64,000 nt of DNA from contig JAQFVV010000991.1 in assembly GCA_028023455.1 (NCBI GenBank), positions 62,001 to 126,000 of the forward strand, written 5' to 3'. This DNA is from Epiperipatus broadwayi. Its lineage: Eukaryota > Onychophora > Udeonychophora > Euonychophora > Peripatidae. Of the stretch, positions 47,651 to 59,321 are shown one piece after another; within the stretch, counting starts at the first letter, position 1; each line of letters opens with the position of its first letter. Position numbers and translations under genes: made by a program. The notes under the pieces are model-generated. The model saw nothing but the letters and a program-made list of their open reading frames with translations, did not search any database and was not told where the DNA came from.

Positions 47651-48289
47651 TTCGTGCATCTACTAACAGATGTTGAATGGTTACTCTATTTCCTTTTCAG
47701 TACCTCTAAAAATAAAAAAAATATGATGGATAACATAGTTCAGGTCAATAAATACATCCTCAATGTACATAAAAACTGTAACAACTGCATCTTTGTAGTA
47801 TACACATTTCTTAGAATTGAAGAAGTCATGATGATATTAGTAAAACAGCAGCATGTATTTTCTCTAAAAATATATAAAGAATTAATTTCAATTTAAAATT
47901 TAATTGCTTTGTATTATGAAATTATATTTACTAGTAAAATACACTTTTAGTTTAAAATATCTTAATTAGATACAAATCAAATCAAATTAATTTGTAATTA
48001 TAGATATAATTTAAATAATTATAAAGGTATGCTTAAATATAAGAATACATGATTATCTGGTCTTTAAATTCTCTTTGACTTCCGGTATCCATGGTGTATC
48101 CTGTACTAGAAATTCAGACTTTCAACTGAGTTTGTGCAGAGTCGGAAATCGTTATATGTACAGGTCTTGCAGCGTTCTTTCCAACATCTTGTTTTCTGTG
48201 AGAAAATTTAAGAATTTTTTATCACAATATTTTTTTTGTAAAATGTACCTTTGAATATTTTTTTTTTATTTTTTTTTTAGATTTTATAC
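47651..48289. other. Unassigned stretch before the piggyBac relic
   Basis: An open frame to 47,896 has no recognisable domain. A less AT-biased patch at 48,070-48,200 followed by a long pyrimidine tract and TTTTTTTTTAG at about 48,281 looks like an exon, intron and acceptor, perhaps the 5' end of the piggyBac-derived gene. Confidence 0.3.
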
Positions 48290-49160
48290 ATCATGAATAA
48301 TTTTTGCCTTCACAATAACATCTTTCTCACTGTACATTCTATTTCAGATTCTGAGTTGGATTCAGATGAATTCCCTATTGAAGATGACTGTATTTTTGAG
48401 GTTTATTCTAGCAGTTCATCAGATGAATTTTTTTTTTTGATATTTCATATGATGGAGAAGCTGCAACTTCCAAAAAAAGAAAAACCATTGTGAAGAAGTC
48501 AACCATAAGTAGTGCTTGAATGGCAACCAAACCTATGCCTGGCCCTTTATCTGAATCTAACTCAGATTTCATTCTGGATAACATTCAAGATTTATGTGTG
48601 TCAATGGGAACATTTACTAAGTCTCCAGGGCTAAATTTTTCATCACCAATGAGTATTCAATTATTAATTTTTTTTATTTATTATTTGATAGAAAATTATA
48701 TGATTATATATGTGCTGAGACTGATAAATATGCTGTTGAATGGAAAGCAGTTCTGAATTGGGAAAATCTGTCACCCCATGAGTTGGATGCATTTTTGGCA
48801 TGCTAAAACACATTTGTAGTGTATCACATGTGATAAAGTTTGAATTTATTTGGTCTACAAATGAATTATTGCATCATCCAGAACTTGCTAAAGTTATGAC
48901 CTGTAATCGATTTATGGAAATTTTAAGCAATTTACATTTCAATGATAACAAAAACATGCCACCAATTCTTAGTAAAGACCGTGATTTTATTTATATGATT
49001 GTTCATTTATTGTATAATTATAGTAACATTGTATTCATTTGTTGCAATTTTGTAGTGGTACAATTCAAATGGCTTGTCACAATAATACACTATGGGGAAA
49101 ATACATACTTAAAAACATGTTTCTACTTGGTTCTGCAATAGGTAAGATATATGATGATTT
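48290..49160 (+). pseudogene. piggyBac-type transposase relic
   Basis: Cut-and-paste transposase of the piggyBac (PGBD4-like) family, broken. An acidic N-terminus (SDSELDSDEFPIEDD, 48,344 onward) is typical. Then come SSPMSIQLLIFFIYYLIENY, a frameshift, ETDKYAVEWK and LNWENLSPHELDAFLA, another frameshift, and IWSTNELLHHPELAKVM (48,850) and CNRFMEILSNLHFNDN (48,898-48,950), the conserved start of the transposase core. Catalytic Asp residues lie beyond the point where the frame is lost. A 72-bp duplication follows. Confidence 0.7.
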
Positions 49161-49228
49161 TATTTATATGATTGTTCATTTATTGCATGATTATAGTAAC
49201 ATTGTACTCATTTGTTGCAATTTTGTAA
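48982..49228 (+). repeat. 72-bp direct duplication flanking 103 bp
   Basis: GATTTTATTTATATGATTGT ... TTGCAATTTTGTA occurs at 48,982-49,053 and 49,157-49,228 with a few differences. The intervening 103 bp still reads TLWGKYILKNMFLLGSA in one frame, so the duplication happened inside the piggyBac relic. Confidence 0.8.
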
Positions 49229-49477
49229 TCTTTTGATTTTTTTCAGTTTTAAGTCAGTCAAATGTGTTTTCACAGACTGTCATCAGTGCTTGTAATATAT
49301 TTTGATCTTTCTTTATTTTTTTATATATGTAATTGTAATCAGTGTTTGCAATTTATTTTGATCTTCATATATATATATATAATAAAGTTTGATATCTGTA
49401 TTCGTTTCACAATATATGTAATATACAAATCAATATATATATATCAAAATACAGTACAATTTATATAAATTATAATC

Positions 49478-49528
49478 TTTTAGAAGTACTTTCGACTATA
49501 CACTTTGTAGTCTTTATCAACTATATAA
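49478..49528 (-). ncRNA. HHR-like motif, PLE-2 palindrome left arm
   Basis: Mirror of the right-arm motif: on the minus strand TTGATAA (49,520-49,514), extra A, GACTA/TAGTC stem II, GAAA (49,493-49,490) and palindromic AGTACT. Confidence 0.4.
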
Positions 49529-49743
49529 CGTTGAATAATCAAAACGAGATAACCCTTAACAATACCCATAGTTCAATTCAGATTTCCCACAATTCTGTTA
49601 TCTTAACATTTGATGACTGGCGATTCATTAACATTTGATGATTTCAAATGTTAATGAATCGCCAGTCATCAAATGTTAAGATAACAGAATTGTGGGAAAT
49701 CTGAATTGAACTATGGGTATTGTTCATTTTGATCATTCAACGT

Positions 49744-49795
49744 TATATAGTTGATAAAGACTACAAAGTGTATAGTCGAAAGTACTTCTAAAAGA
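49744..49795 (+). ncRNA. HHR-like motif, PLE-2 palindrome right arm, U3/A8 core
   Basis: TTGATAA (49,751-49,757), extra A, stem II GACTA (49,759-49,763) with TAGTC (49,773-49,777), GAAA (49,778-49,781), palindromic AGTACT, then T17 and CTA, which pairs with TAG just before the core. Core changes from the hammerhead consensus are only C3 to U and G8 to A, the same pair as in PLE-1. Stem I is short (3 bp, then interrupted). Confidence 0.4.
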
Positions 49796-49853
49796 TTATA
49801 ATTTATATAAATTGTACTGTATTTTGATATATATATATATTGATTTGTATATT

Positions 49854-49855
<2 letters not shown>

Positions 49856-49888
<33 letters not shown>
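49856..49888. repeat. (CA)n(TA)n microsatellite
   Basis: CACACACACACACACA followed by TATATATA directly right of the palindrome. Confidence 0.9.
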
Positions 49889-50010
49889 ATTATAATCAGT
49901 GTTTGCAATTTATTTTGATCTTACTTGATTAATTTTGTTTTTATATAGATAATTGTAATCAGTGTTTGTAATAAATTTATTTTGATCTTCATTGATTTAT
50001 TTTGTTTTTA

Positions 50011-53000
50011 TTCATTTTATTTTTTATGTATTTGATGTTTATTTTTTTGAATACACTTTTTATTTGAAAAGAATAGATATAATAGGTCATCTCCTCCCCC
50101 CCCTCCCATTACTAAATAATGTAATACTAAATTATATTTTTTCATATATTGAATTTGCTAAAAAAAAAATTGCATAATATCCCATGCACTGTTCTTATTG
50201 TTATTTTTTTTTATCGCCCACTAAAACCAAATTTTACTTCTAACAGTCATCCTGAATGGAAGGACAAGATCTGATTCTACAAGTAAACCAATTGACTGAT
50301 TTTTGTTGTTTCTGATGTTTATAATTATCTCAGATAAGACATGTTATATACTATTTTTTCAGGTTTTGTGACAAATGTGATGAAGCTGTTTATGAAAGTG
50401 CCATTTTAACATTTAACTTTTAAAATTTAGAATTTGTGAATCAATGTAAAAATAAACATTTTAAAAATTATTGACATTATTTTTTTCTTATTTTTTTTTT
50501 TTAAGTAGTGACTATTTTATTCACTTCATTACATTCTATCGTATTTGCTCTTTGTAACAATACACACATGTTTATATTTCAGACATAAGATACATTGTAA
50601 ATGATATTAACTGTAATTTTCTTTTAAGATTCAAAGTGGCATACTGGATGTCAAAGAGTTAATTAATATTTCTTTAAGATTACTAATGAAGATCTTATAG
50701 CACATGATTCAAGAAATTACCTGTTATGCAGACAATCTAAGATTAAAAGATAGGACAAACTTTGAATTTATTCAGAAGTAAGTTTACGATTTTTAAACAA
50801 GTAAATGACTGATAGTTAATCCAGATAGCCATACAATAGTTTTAGCAAATGACTATATACTCATTCTTAGTTAGATATTAAGATCCAAGGTTAATATGAG
50901 TTGCTCAAATGACTGTTGTTATATGCAGATTTAAAAGATTGCAATATGACTTGATTTTCACTATTGAAAGAGGGGATATCATACTCCTATAGACCCTAAG
51001 GACATAATTATCTTTACTTTTTATAAATATCAATAGGTAATTTTTATTGATTTGTGATATAAGCAGTAAAGGGTTACAAGAGTTTCCCAAGGTATAACAT
51101 GTGTTATTTATAATATAAATAGATAAACAAGAAAAATATACTTACATTTTTCACCTGATTTCAAAATTCATCATTTCTACTAAATCGTAGCACTGATGAT
51201 CCTTATTATTTAAAGTATACAATTTATAAATATATTTTTTAAAATAAAGTGTATAATACAAAACTGAAAACAGTTTCAATTTGAATACTAATCTTATGTT
51301 ACAGACTTAAAATTATCATAATTTTTAAATTTTTTTTCTACATTATTTTTAATACTAAAGCACTGATTTATTTTAGCCTGGATAAGATGTATGATTTTGA
51401 ACTAATGACCTCTCTTATCCAATTCAAGAACAAAATAAATATATAAGATTTAACAGATTTTTCCAAAGCTAAAAAGTAATCAAATTTATTTTTCAGAAAT
51501 GCCAGATAATTTTAGACTTAAATTAAACATGTGTTTGAAATGAAAGCAATCTTTGAAAAATATTTTAAAACAAAAATATTGAAAATACAATGTTTGATTG
51601 TTTATGTATGTGTGTGCGCGTGTGTTTATAATATATATGTACATATATAGGCACTATTATTAATCAATGATTGTCAATTTCAAGATAAGTTTCTAGTGTT
51701 TTTTTTATAAATATGCATATATATATATTCAACCATAAATTGCCAATAGTTAAAAGGATTTTCAAATGTAAATCATAAATCGCAAAGCCTTAAATATTTT
51801 CATAGACTCTGTAATTCTAAATTTGCCTTGGCAACTGATTGTCGATTCACTTGACTATTTAAGTTTAAACTGTTATCATGTGATATTTGTATAAACATGT
51901 GACATCAATCATTGTTAATTGAAAAATTTAAAATTATTTTACAGGATTATTTCCACTTTAAATACATTTTCCACTCCTCATTAGTCAATCACAAAACATT
52001 TATTGATGGAATTTAAATTTATATACTCATATTTAAATACTTTTAAACTAATTTAGGTATTCTTCAAGATATTAAAATTTACATTAAATCAAAATCTACA
52101 ATTCTATTTTAAAAATTCTAATTTAAAATATTTATTATCTCCAGACAACCTAATGTTTCAGATTGCAGTTTTTGTTACATTCTTTCTCAGTGACATTTTA
52201 CTTATAATAAAAAGATATAATTAGGAAATTAAACTTGATTTTTTCACATAAAATCTTAGAAAAAAAATAAGAAGAAAGTATAAAAATTTTAGATTTCAAT
52301 GGATAATAAAAACTTTGAATTTATTTGATCAAATATGTACATTTTATTATTAAACTTCTTTCACAGAAACATCTACACCAGGGTTTTCATTAAATCATTT
52401 TACATAAATAATTTGAAGATATTTAACAACTCTTTGATGTTAAAAAAGATATTTGCCTTATTTATTTGAAAAGTATAACTACTTTAGACATTCATACAAT
52501 ATATCTTCACTAAAAGTCAATTTAAAACACTGCTTGCACAAATGTATAAAACACTTTGAAATTCAAATTTTTTTAATCTCATTGTCCACATTAAAATCCA
52601 TAAATGGTCACATATGATTTAAACTAAAATATAATGTACACACAAATAAGAAATTTGCTGTACTAAAATTGATGTTATATAGTAGAGTTTAAATGGAAAT
52701 GCAGCTAAATATCTTAGAAACAAATAACAGCAAGACATGGCACTCTGTAAACTTTTCAAATTATGACATTTGGTAAAGACACTTAGCTTTCATCAAAATT
52801 TCTCAAAAAAATGTATGTATAAAATAATAAGTGACTTTCATAGAGACCTGGAGTACAAATAATAAAATTATATGCTTGATATTAATTTAAAAAAACAATA
52901 TTCTTACAAAATCCAATAACAAATATTATGATGCTGTAATATACAATGTATCAATATATACAATTTCATTTATATGCTTTAAAAAATGTTAAGACACAAA

Positions 53001-53703
53001 AACATTACAATTTGTAAGTTTAGTAAGTTTTGTAAATCAGCAGTAGCCATTTTTGTGTCTTGGAGTACAGTACAGAATCATGTTTATTAATAATCTTTCT
53101 CTGGGTTACAATTAAAGACATATAATTTTATTATTTTCTTATCTTTTACAAATTTTGATGTGGTACTATGTTTTATGTAATAAAATGTTTTCTAAATATA
53201 AATCTAATAGTTTTATAAAAAATTTAAAAAGCCATAAATGATCTTGTTTAAGTGATAAAATGAAAATAGCAGTGGCAAAAAAAAAGCTTAAACTTTAACA
53301 ATTTTAACTAAAAATTTGAAATGAGTAATAGCAAAAGGGATGAATGTATAGCCTTTAAAGAAATGTAAAAACATGAAAACAACTAGAAAGATTGTAATTT
53401 TCTGATAATAAGACTCATACTTCATTTCTATAATAAATAAATATTATTGAAAAATATATTATCTAGTATAAATTTAATGTTGATAAAATTCTGACACTTT
53501 GCTATTTGTTTTATGTTTCAAAAATAATGGTATAGTGCAGTAAAATTTTATTTCATTTTTGAGTAAATATGAACAGTGAATATATATGTAAATGTGGTCC
53601 CTCAATTTATTGTTAATAAGTATATATATATATTTTTTTTAAATTTGTTTATATTATAAACTTAATTTATATAGGTATATTGTATACATATGAGTAACAC
53701 TTG

Positions 53704-53705
<2 letters not shown>
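50011..53705. other. 3.7 kb AT-rich DNA, no gene assigned
   Basis: At 50,362 a TTTTTTCAG acceptor-like site is followed by a short frame FCDKCDEAVYES ending in a stop, with AATAAA-like AAATAAAC near 50,450; this might be the Cys-rich C-terminus of the piggyBac relic but the pattern is too short to trust. The remainder shows nothing. Confidence 0.35.

Positions 53706-53796
<91 letters not shown>
53706..53796. repeat. (TA)n tract, about 90 bp
   Basis: Pure TA run followed by a few TG repeats. Confidence 0.95.
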
Positions 53797-53798
<2 letters not shown>

Positions 53799-54349
53799 GT
53801 ATGTGTGTGTGTTAGATTAATGAAATACATATTTTATCATAATCAAAGCTTAGCAACAAAATATAAACTATTAGATTTAATGTCAATGTACATGAGAAAA
53901 AGAGGGCTTGAATCAAAATATAATGCTTGTTTCACAGCCATAGTACTAGATTAGGATTTGTCTATTAGAAAAACATTCTTCTTTATTTATATTATTTAGT
54001 TGTTTTAATAGTTGCATAAATATCATGAGCTCTTCACTGTTAATGTTTTATTTTTTATCAAATTATACTGACTTCACTTTGCTAATTTCTGATTCTTATT
54101 TTTAAATTAAATGAAGAATTTGCTATACAAGTATGACAATAAGTTAAAATGATTCCATTTGCAAAAAAAAAAGAATTGCAATTAAATGTTATTTTTATAT
54201 TAAAATAGCCAACAAATAAAATTTATCTTTAATAATAATAATAACCATAATTGTAATGATAGTAATAATAATATCTTCATGCTTTCAGTTCCAAACACTT
54301 AAGATTTGCCTATACATATATGTTTAGGTTAAAAAGGTAGAATGGATTT
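53797..54349. other. AT-rich spacer
   Basis: Short AAT run near 54,232; no gene. Confidence 0.4.
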
Positions 54350-55735
54350 ATTCTATCTTTTCAAAATACCTTATCAAAATGAGACAACTTTTAACAATAC
54401 CCATAGTTCAATTCAGATTTCCCACAATTCTGTTATCTTAACATTTGATGACTGGTGATTCATTAACATTTGACGATTTCTTGAAATCAACATAGCCTCT
54501 TTTATTTTGTTTATTATGACACTGTTCAATTTGAATAATTTTTATATTTTTATAATCAAATTTAAATCCATATTGACAAGACTTATTATGATCAAATATA
54601 ACAGATGATGAAGGTTTATTTACATCTATTTCAGATTGTTTCTCTTTTTGAATTCTATTATATAAAAGCATATGCTCTTTTATTCTCTTCTCAAATGTAT
54701 ACTAAGATTCACCAATGTATTGTAAGCCATATCCATATATCTATCTATATATAATAGAATTTTGATTAAACTTTGAATTTTAGAGTTATTAAGTAATCTA
54801 TTTATGTTATTTGTTGAGAAAAAAGCAATATGGCAGAAACCATTATAAATTCTTCTGATAAACTTGACCTGCTCATCTGATATAAATGGTCTGGAAATCC
54901 ATTTCATTTTGATATTTTTATTTTTAATTTTATTATAGTGTTGATTTCTTTTACATTTTTTAATAATATTGGTAATAGTATTTTTATAATAACCAATTTT
55001 CAACAAGTCATTAACAAATACATGTATATTTTTAATTTTATCACTAGAATATTTGCACAATTTTTCATTTTGAAATAATAATGATTTCAATCCAAACATC
55101 TTATGACATATTGATACATGTGATTCATATGGAATAAAACCTCTAGTTTCAATTGGTTTAATTAACATAAGATTATCCAAACTGTAATCATTAAGTGTAA
55201 CTTGCATATCGAATAATTTTATGGAACTGTATTTCTTTTTAGTTATAACCCACTTTATATCCTTTATCTCATTTAATTCATTAAATAAATTGATTATTAA
55301 TTCTTGTTTTCCACAAATAAAAACATCATCCTTTATTCTTAAATAAAAACATCATCCTTTATTCTTAGCTTTTTTTAAAATTTCATTTATAAATTTCATG
55401 TGAGATGGATCTATATTTATTTTTTCACTATTTTGAAATTTAAGCTTTTTCATTCGAACCATAACTTTTTCATTATAGTTCGCTCTAGTAATCAAACACA
55501 TACAAAGACCCTTATCCTCTTTTAAACACACTAAGTCATTATTTAATAAAAAACTTTTAAATTTATTAATTTGACTTAACCATTTATCATTCCTATTATA
55601 TTTAAAGTTTTTATTTTTAACTTTTTTAACAATGTCATTACAAATATTAGTATCGCACTTAATTACACTAAATGAAAAATAATAATATAAAAACAATATA
55701 ATTCATGTAAATTGTACTGTATTTTGATATATATA
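54350..55735 (-). mobile_element. PLE-2: decayed Penelope-like element with RT and GIY-YIG endonuclease
   Basis: On the minus strand, from 55,696: an N-terminal piece ending in LVCLKEDKGLCMCLITRANY, the KxDKG...Y block found before the palm in PLE RTs; then at about 55,340 IKDDVFICGKQELI, an RT motif C; then 55,207-54,680 with GFIPYESHVSICHKMFGLKS; then GLQYIGES (Y of YIG near 54,719) followed by YTFEKRIKEHMLLYNRI, a GIY-YIG core with one stop; and 54,671-54,438 with YGFKFDYKNIKIIQIEQC. RT motifs A and B are missing at the junction near 55,350. The family is distinct from PLE-1. Its 3' end is the same sequence as the palindrome at 49,419-49,855. Confidence 0.75.
55315..55366. repeat. 26-bp tandem duplication at the PLE-2 internal junction
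   Basis: AAATAAAAACATCATCCTTT plus ATTCTT occurs at 55,315-55,340 and 55,341-55,366, exactly where the RT palm is missing. It duplicates the codons of the KDD motif. Confidence 0.9.
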
Positions 55736-55805
55736 TATTGATTTGTATATTATATATATTTATATATATATATATTGATTTGTATATTATATATATATAT
55801 ATATA
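55736..55805. repeat. (TA)n runs with TTGATTTGTATATTA spacers
   Basis: Three short TA runs separated by copies of TTGATTTGTATATTA, the same spacer found outside the PLE-2 palindrome. Confidence 0.8.
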
Positions 55806-55883
55806 GCACATGTGTAGTGAAGTGATCCCTTAAAGATTGTTACAGATTAAAAACCTAGCACTATGTAAATAAATAATTCACAT

Positions 55884-56124
55884 ATGTTCAATACTACAAC
55901 CACTACTTCCACCTCCACTACCTATACCCCTTCCACCACTACCTTTACCAATAGCACTACCACTATGACTTACCACTACCACTACTACTACTATTACTAC
56001 AACCACTACTACTACTATTTCCACTACTACTACTTCCACTACTACTGCTACTTCCACTACTACTACTTCTACTACTACCACCATCACTACTACTACTATG
56101 TCTACTGCTGCTACTACTACTACT
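55884..56124. repeat. (ACY)n trinucleotide-rich microsatellite
   Basis: About 240 bp of imperfect ACT/CCA/CTA triplets on the plus strand. It gives open frames on both strands that encode only Thr/Tyr or Val/Ser runs. Confidence 0.95.
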
Positions 56125-58800
56125 TAAATTAAAAATATTCATATTTTATTATTTCTCTTAAATTTCATTTCATTTTAATTTTATTTTTCTATATATATTG
56201 TACACATTTTAATTGTGTCTTGTGCCTCAATTAAAATCGTTATATGTACAAAATAGTAAAAAATTTCAATTCAGTAATATTTTTTTGTAACCTTTTGAAA
56301 CTAAAACTACAGCAATTGCACTAAAACTACTTTATATAAGGTCATTAATGCATTAAGTAATATTTAAAGTTCATATTAATAGTATGTTATAAGTACAAAT
56401 TTTAATACTAATGTTGTTTAGGGTATAAATAATGTACTAATATTTATTAAAATAATGTAGCTTTTATAAATCTAAATTTTAATACTTATTCATTAAATCT
56501 ATAAAGTTAGTTAGCTTAAGATATTTTAAATAAATCATTAGATAATATTAAGTAAGACAAAGCATTGCCAAATTAAAGCAATTCTAATGATATATGTGTT
56601 TGTCTGTGCTTACATGTATGTTTATTTAGTAATATTTAGTTTAATAAATAATTATATTAAAAAATATTTATTACAAGTTTAAAACAGATAAATTTCTATT
56701 TTTAGAATATTTTATTTTTCTTACTTTCTGTCATTCTTCAATTAAATCTAAAAAAGAACTTAAAGTTGGTGATATAAATCAATTTTATTGGATGATTGAT
56801 TTCAGTAGTCAGATGATCATTTGGGGTTGGCTATATAAGAGAGAGAAAGGTGTGTGGCTGTGTACATGAAAAATTATTAATAAAATACTAAACAATTTAA
56901 AATTTGTTTTGCTAAAAAAAAACAATATTTTTGTTTAAAAAAATCTTTCAAATTTTATCTTTACTTAAACCAACATTAATATGAAATAAAAAGGTAATCA
57001 GTCAACTCTCTAAGGAGGAAAAAAGGTCACATTGATATTTACTTATTGGGGTAATTGGAAAAAAGAAAAATACATGAATGGCTTGGACAAAGTTACAATA
57101 TTATTGGAATTTTTGCTGTAATCTACAGAAAAAGTTGATCTGTGTAGAAACCATGGATAACTCAAGGATGTATTATATAAGAATTTGTTTATTGTATTAT
57201 AGAAATACTGCTCTATTTGCTTACAAACTTGTATATGATTTTAAAATAACATAGTATTAACTCCTATTTAATCTTTTGTACTAATATTGTAAATATTTTT
57301 AATGAACTTGAATTACTAACTTATTCATCTAACATGTTATGATATTATATCACAGAACTGCTAAAATATAAGTTATATTTAAATCAATACTTATAATAGC
57401 ATATCATTCTGTTATTTTTAAAAGAGGAAAATAAATATGAAAATTTATGTTAAGATTATACTTAAAGAAATAAAATATTTCAGAATTTAATCTAGCTGTC
57501 TGCAGTAAAGCTAAAGATTACAATCCATATCTATTCCAATTGAAACCACCTATAAAAAGGAAGTTTTTTACTGTGTTTGAAAGTGTTCTTCATTATTAAA
57601 AGAATTGTAAAATTAAAAGAATAAGCTCAGACAATTAATTAACTTTATCTAAGAGAAGATGATTTTTATCATTTCTAATTTTCAAACTTACTTTCTTTGT
57701 TGCATGCAGACAGAGGGGGAAAAGGATTTTAATAAATGAATTGGCTGTTCAAACTTCTGTTTAAACTTACATTTCAGGATGTGTTTTGGTAAAAGAAAAT
57801 TAACTTTTATTAGTTTTATATTTATGAATTGTTATATTTAAAGAAATTTACATTTAATGTTTTATATTTATCATTTTGAATTTTAATAGGTATAATATAT
57901 ATGTGTATACTATAATTTAGTATATATATATTGTACCCTTTTGTTTATGTAAAAATGGATTATTTCTATCAATTTACTGGAAAATTTTAAATTTCAAAGT
58001 TAAGTGAAGGAATGATGTATGTTATGTGTTGATGATCTTTTATTAATTTAGTTAGGGCAAGTAAAATAGTTGATGTATAATATTGTGTTAGTATTTGAGA
58101 GAAACAGTTAACTAAAAATCATTATAAGATTGTATGGTTGGGAAAAATGGCCATAATAAACACTGATTTAATAAGTCTTATAAATAAATAATTAAAGTAA
58201 ATTTTGAACGTAGTAATTTAAAGTTAAACGAATAGACTATTTAATAATATTAATTGTATTTAGTAGTTATATTTAAAAAATCACTTGATTAAAAGTAATA
58301 ATGTGGGAGAAAAGTGCATATTTGATTTTATAATATTGAAATAATTATTTTAAATTTTGCTATAATATTATTTTTTGTAATATTTTGTGAATTAAATTAT
58401 TTATTTTATTTTTTGGTTAAATTATTAGTGTCTCATGTATTTTTGTAGACCATGTGATGAGAGATTTTCACATGTGCACTTGCAAAGTATAAGATTTAAA
58501 AATAGTAGATTTGTTTATTCAGGGATAAAATAATATTATCTGTTATAAATATTAAATTGGATCTTTAAAGTGAATATAATAATTAAAATTAGATTTGTGT
58601 TTTATTTTGAAAATAAATACATTTTATTTAAAAGAAGGATAAAAATAGTAATAAATAGTGTAATGTGATTTTTAAAAGTTATTTTAAAGTATTTATTAAG
58701 TGTAAATAAAATATGAAAATTAATTAAGAATTATATAATATGATAAAAATAAATATTTAGTAAATTATTATTTGTTTTAATGTTAATCAGCATTGTTTTC
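56125..58800. other. 2.7 kb AT-rich DNA, no gene
   Basis: A CTATATAAGAG at about 56,833 looks like a TATA box but no ORF or CCAAT box accompanies it. Nothing else recognised. Confidence 0.4.
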
Positions 58801-58835
58801 CCAGGGTCCTTTGGAGATAAGCATTGTTTAATTGT

Positions 58836-58869
58836 CCAATCAGATGTGGAGTAGGCTTGAGTATATAAG
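58836..58869 (+). promoter_or_regulatory. CCAAT box and TATA box, promoter-like
   Basis: CCAATCAG at 58,836-58,843 and TATATAAG at 58,862-58,869, in a locally less AT-rich segment. Initiation would be expected near 58,893-58,900. The close spacing of the two boxes is unusual, but both match consensus. The first good ORF downstream starts at 59,103. Confidence 0.45.
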
Positions 58870-59102
58870 AGCTGTACATATTTTACAGATTGCTATTATT
58901 TTAATTCTTACTATCATTGTTACTGTTACTGCAACTTTAGCTAATTACAGATATTAGTAATAGTCAATTTTATTATTTTTACATTCTAAAAGAAGAAATA
59001 TTTATTCATTATCATAAGATTGTGATATGGAAATGTGTGGCTAAAAATTAAATAATTGCTTACTTGCTAATCTATTTCATCTGATTTAACATCGATTTAA
59101 AC

Positions 59103-59321
59103 ATGGAGGAGTTATCACTAAACTTAAATTTATGTAGGAGAATATCGAATTATTACTTTCCTAAGAGGCACATAATTTTGCCTATGTTAAGTGTTCGTGC
59201 TAATGTAATAGTAAATTTAATAGACAGAACTTCACTGAGAAGCTTCAGAAAAGCTCGTCAGAGATGGAAAAAGAAAAAATATGAAATTATTTATTCTGAA
59301 AGCTATTTTAAAGTAGAATAG
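59103..59321 (+). CDS. 72-codon ORF of unknown function
   Basis: Begins ATGGAG with A at -3 and G at +4, a good initiation context, about 200 bp after the promoter-like block. The product has no membrane segment or signal peptide; it is basic in its second half (SFRKARQRWKKKKYE), as in many nucleic-acid-binding peptides. Codon use is less skewed than neighbouring chance frames. At least one upstream ATG exists in the presumed leader. It could be a small protein gene, a first exon, or chance; I recognise no family. Confidence 0.3.
   Translation: MEELSLNLNLCRRISNYYFPKRHIILPMLSVRANVIVNLIDRTSLRSFRKARQRWKKKKYEIIYSESYFKVE

Larger units (their letters stand above)
49419..49855. repeat. 437-bp palindrome of two PLE-2 ends
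   Basis: Arms of about 215 bp are almost exact reverse complements meeting at a 5-nt loop (49,639-49,643) between CATTAACATTTGA and TCAAATGTTAATG. The inner arm sequence (ATGACTGGCGATTCATTAAC, then TTCCCACAATTCTGTTATC) matches the 3' end of the PLE-2 ORF at 54,380-54,480, and the outer ends match 55,700-55,735. The left arm has a 12-bp insertion (GATAACCCTTAA). Each arm carries an HHR-like motif. Confidence 0.85.
49273..50010 (+). repeat. Minisatellite of about 45-60 bp units, interrupted by the PLE-2 palindrome
   Basis: GTAATCAGTGTTTGCAATTT followed by ATTTTGATCTT recurs at about 49,279, 49,335, 49,890 and 49,950 with variants and intervening T-rich linkers. The PLE-2 inverted pair and (TA)n/(CA)n occupy 49,360-49,885, between the second and third units. 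Confidence 0.65.

Noticed and set aside
55878-56132. Thr/Tyr-rich and Val-rich frames on both strands
   Set aside because: Pure product of the (ACY)n microsatellite.
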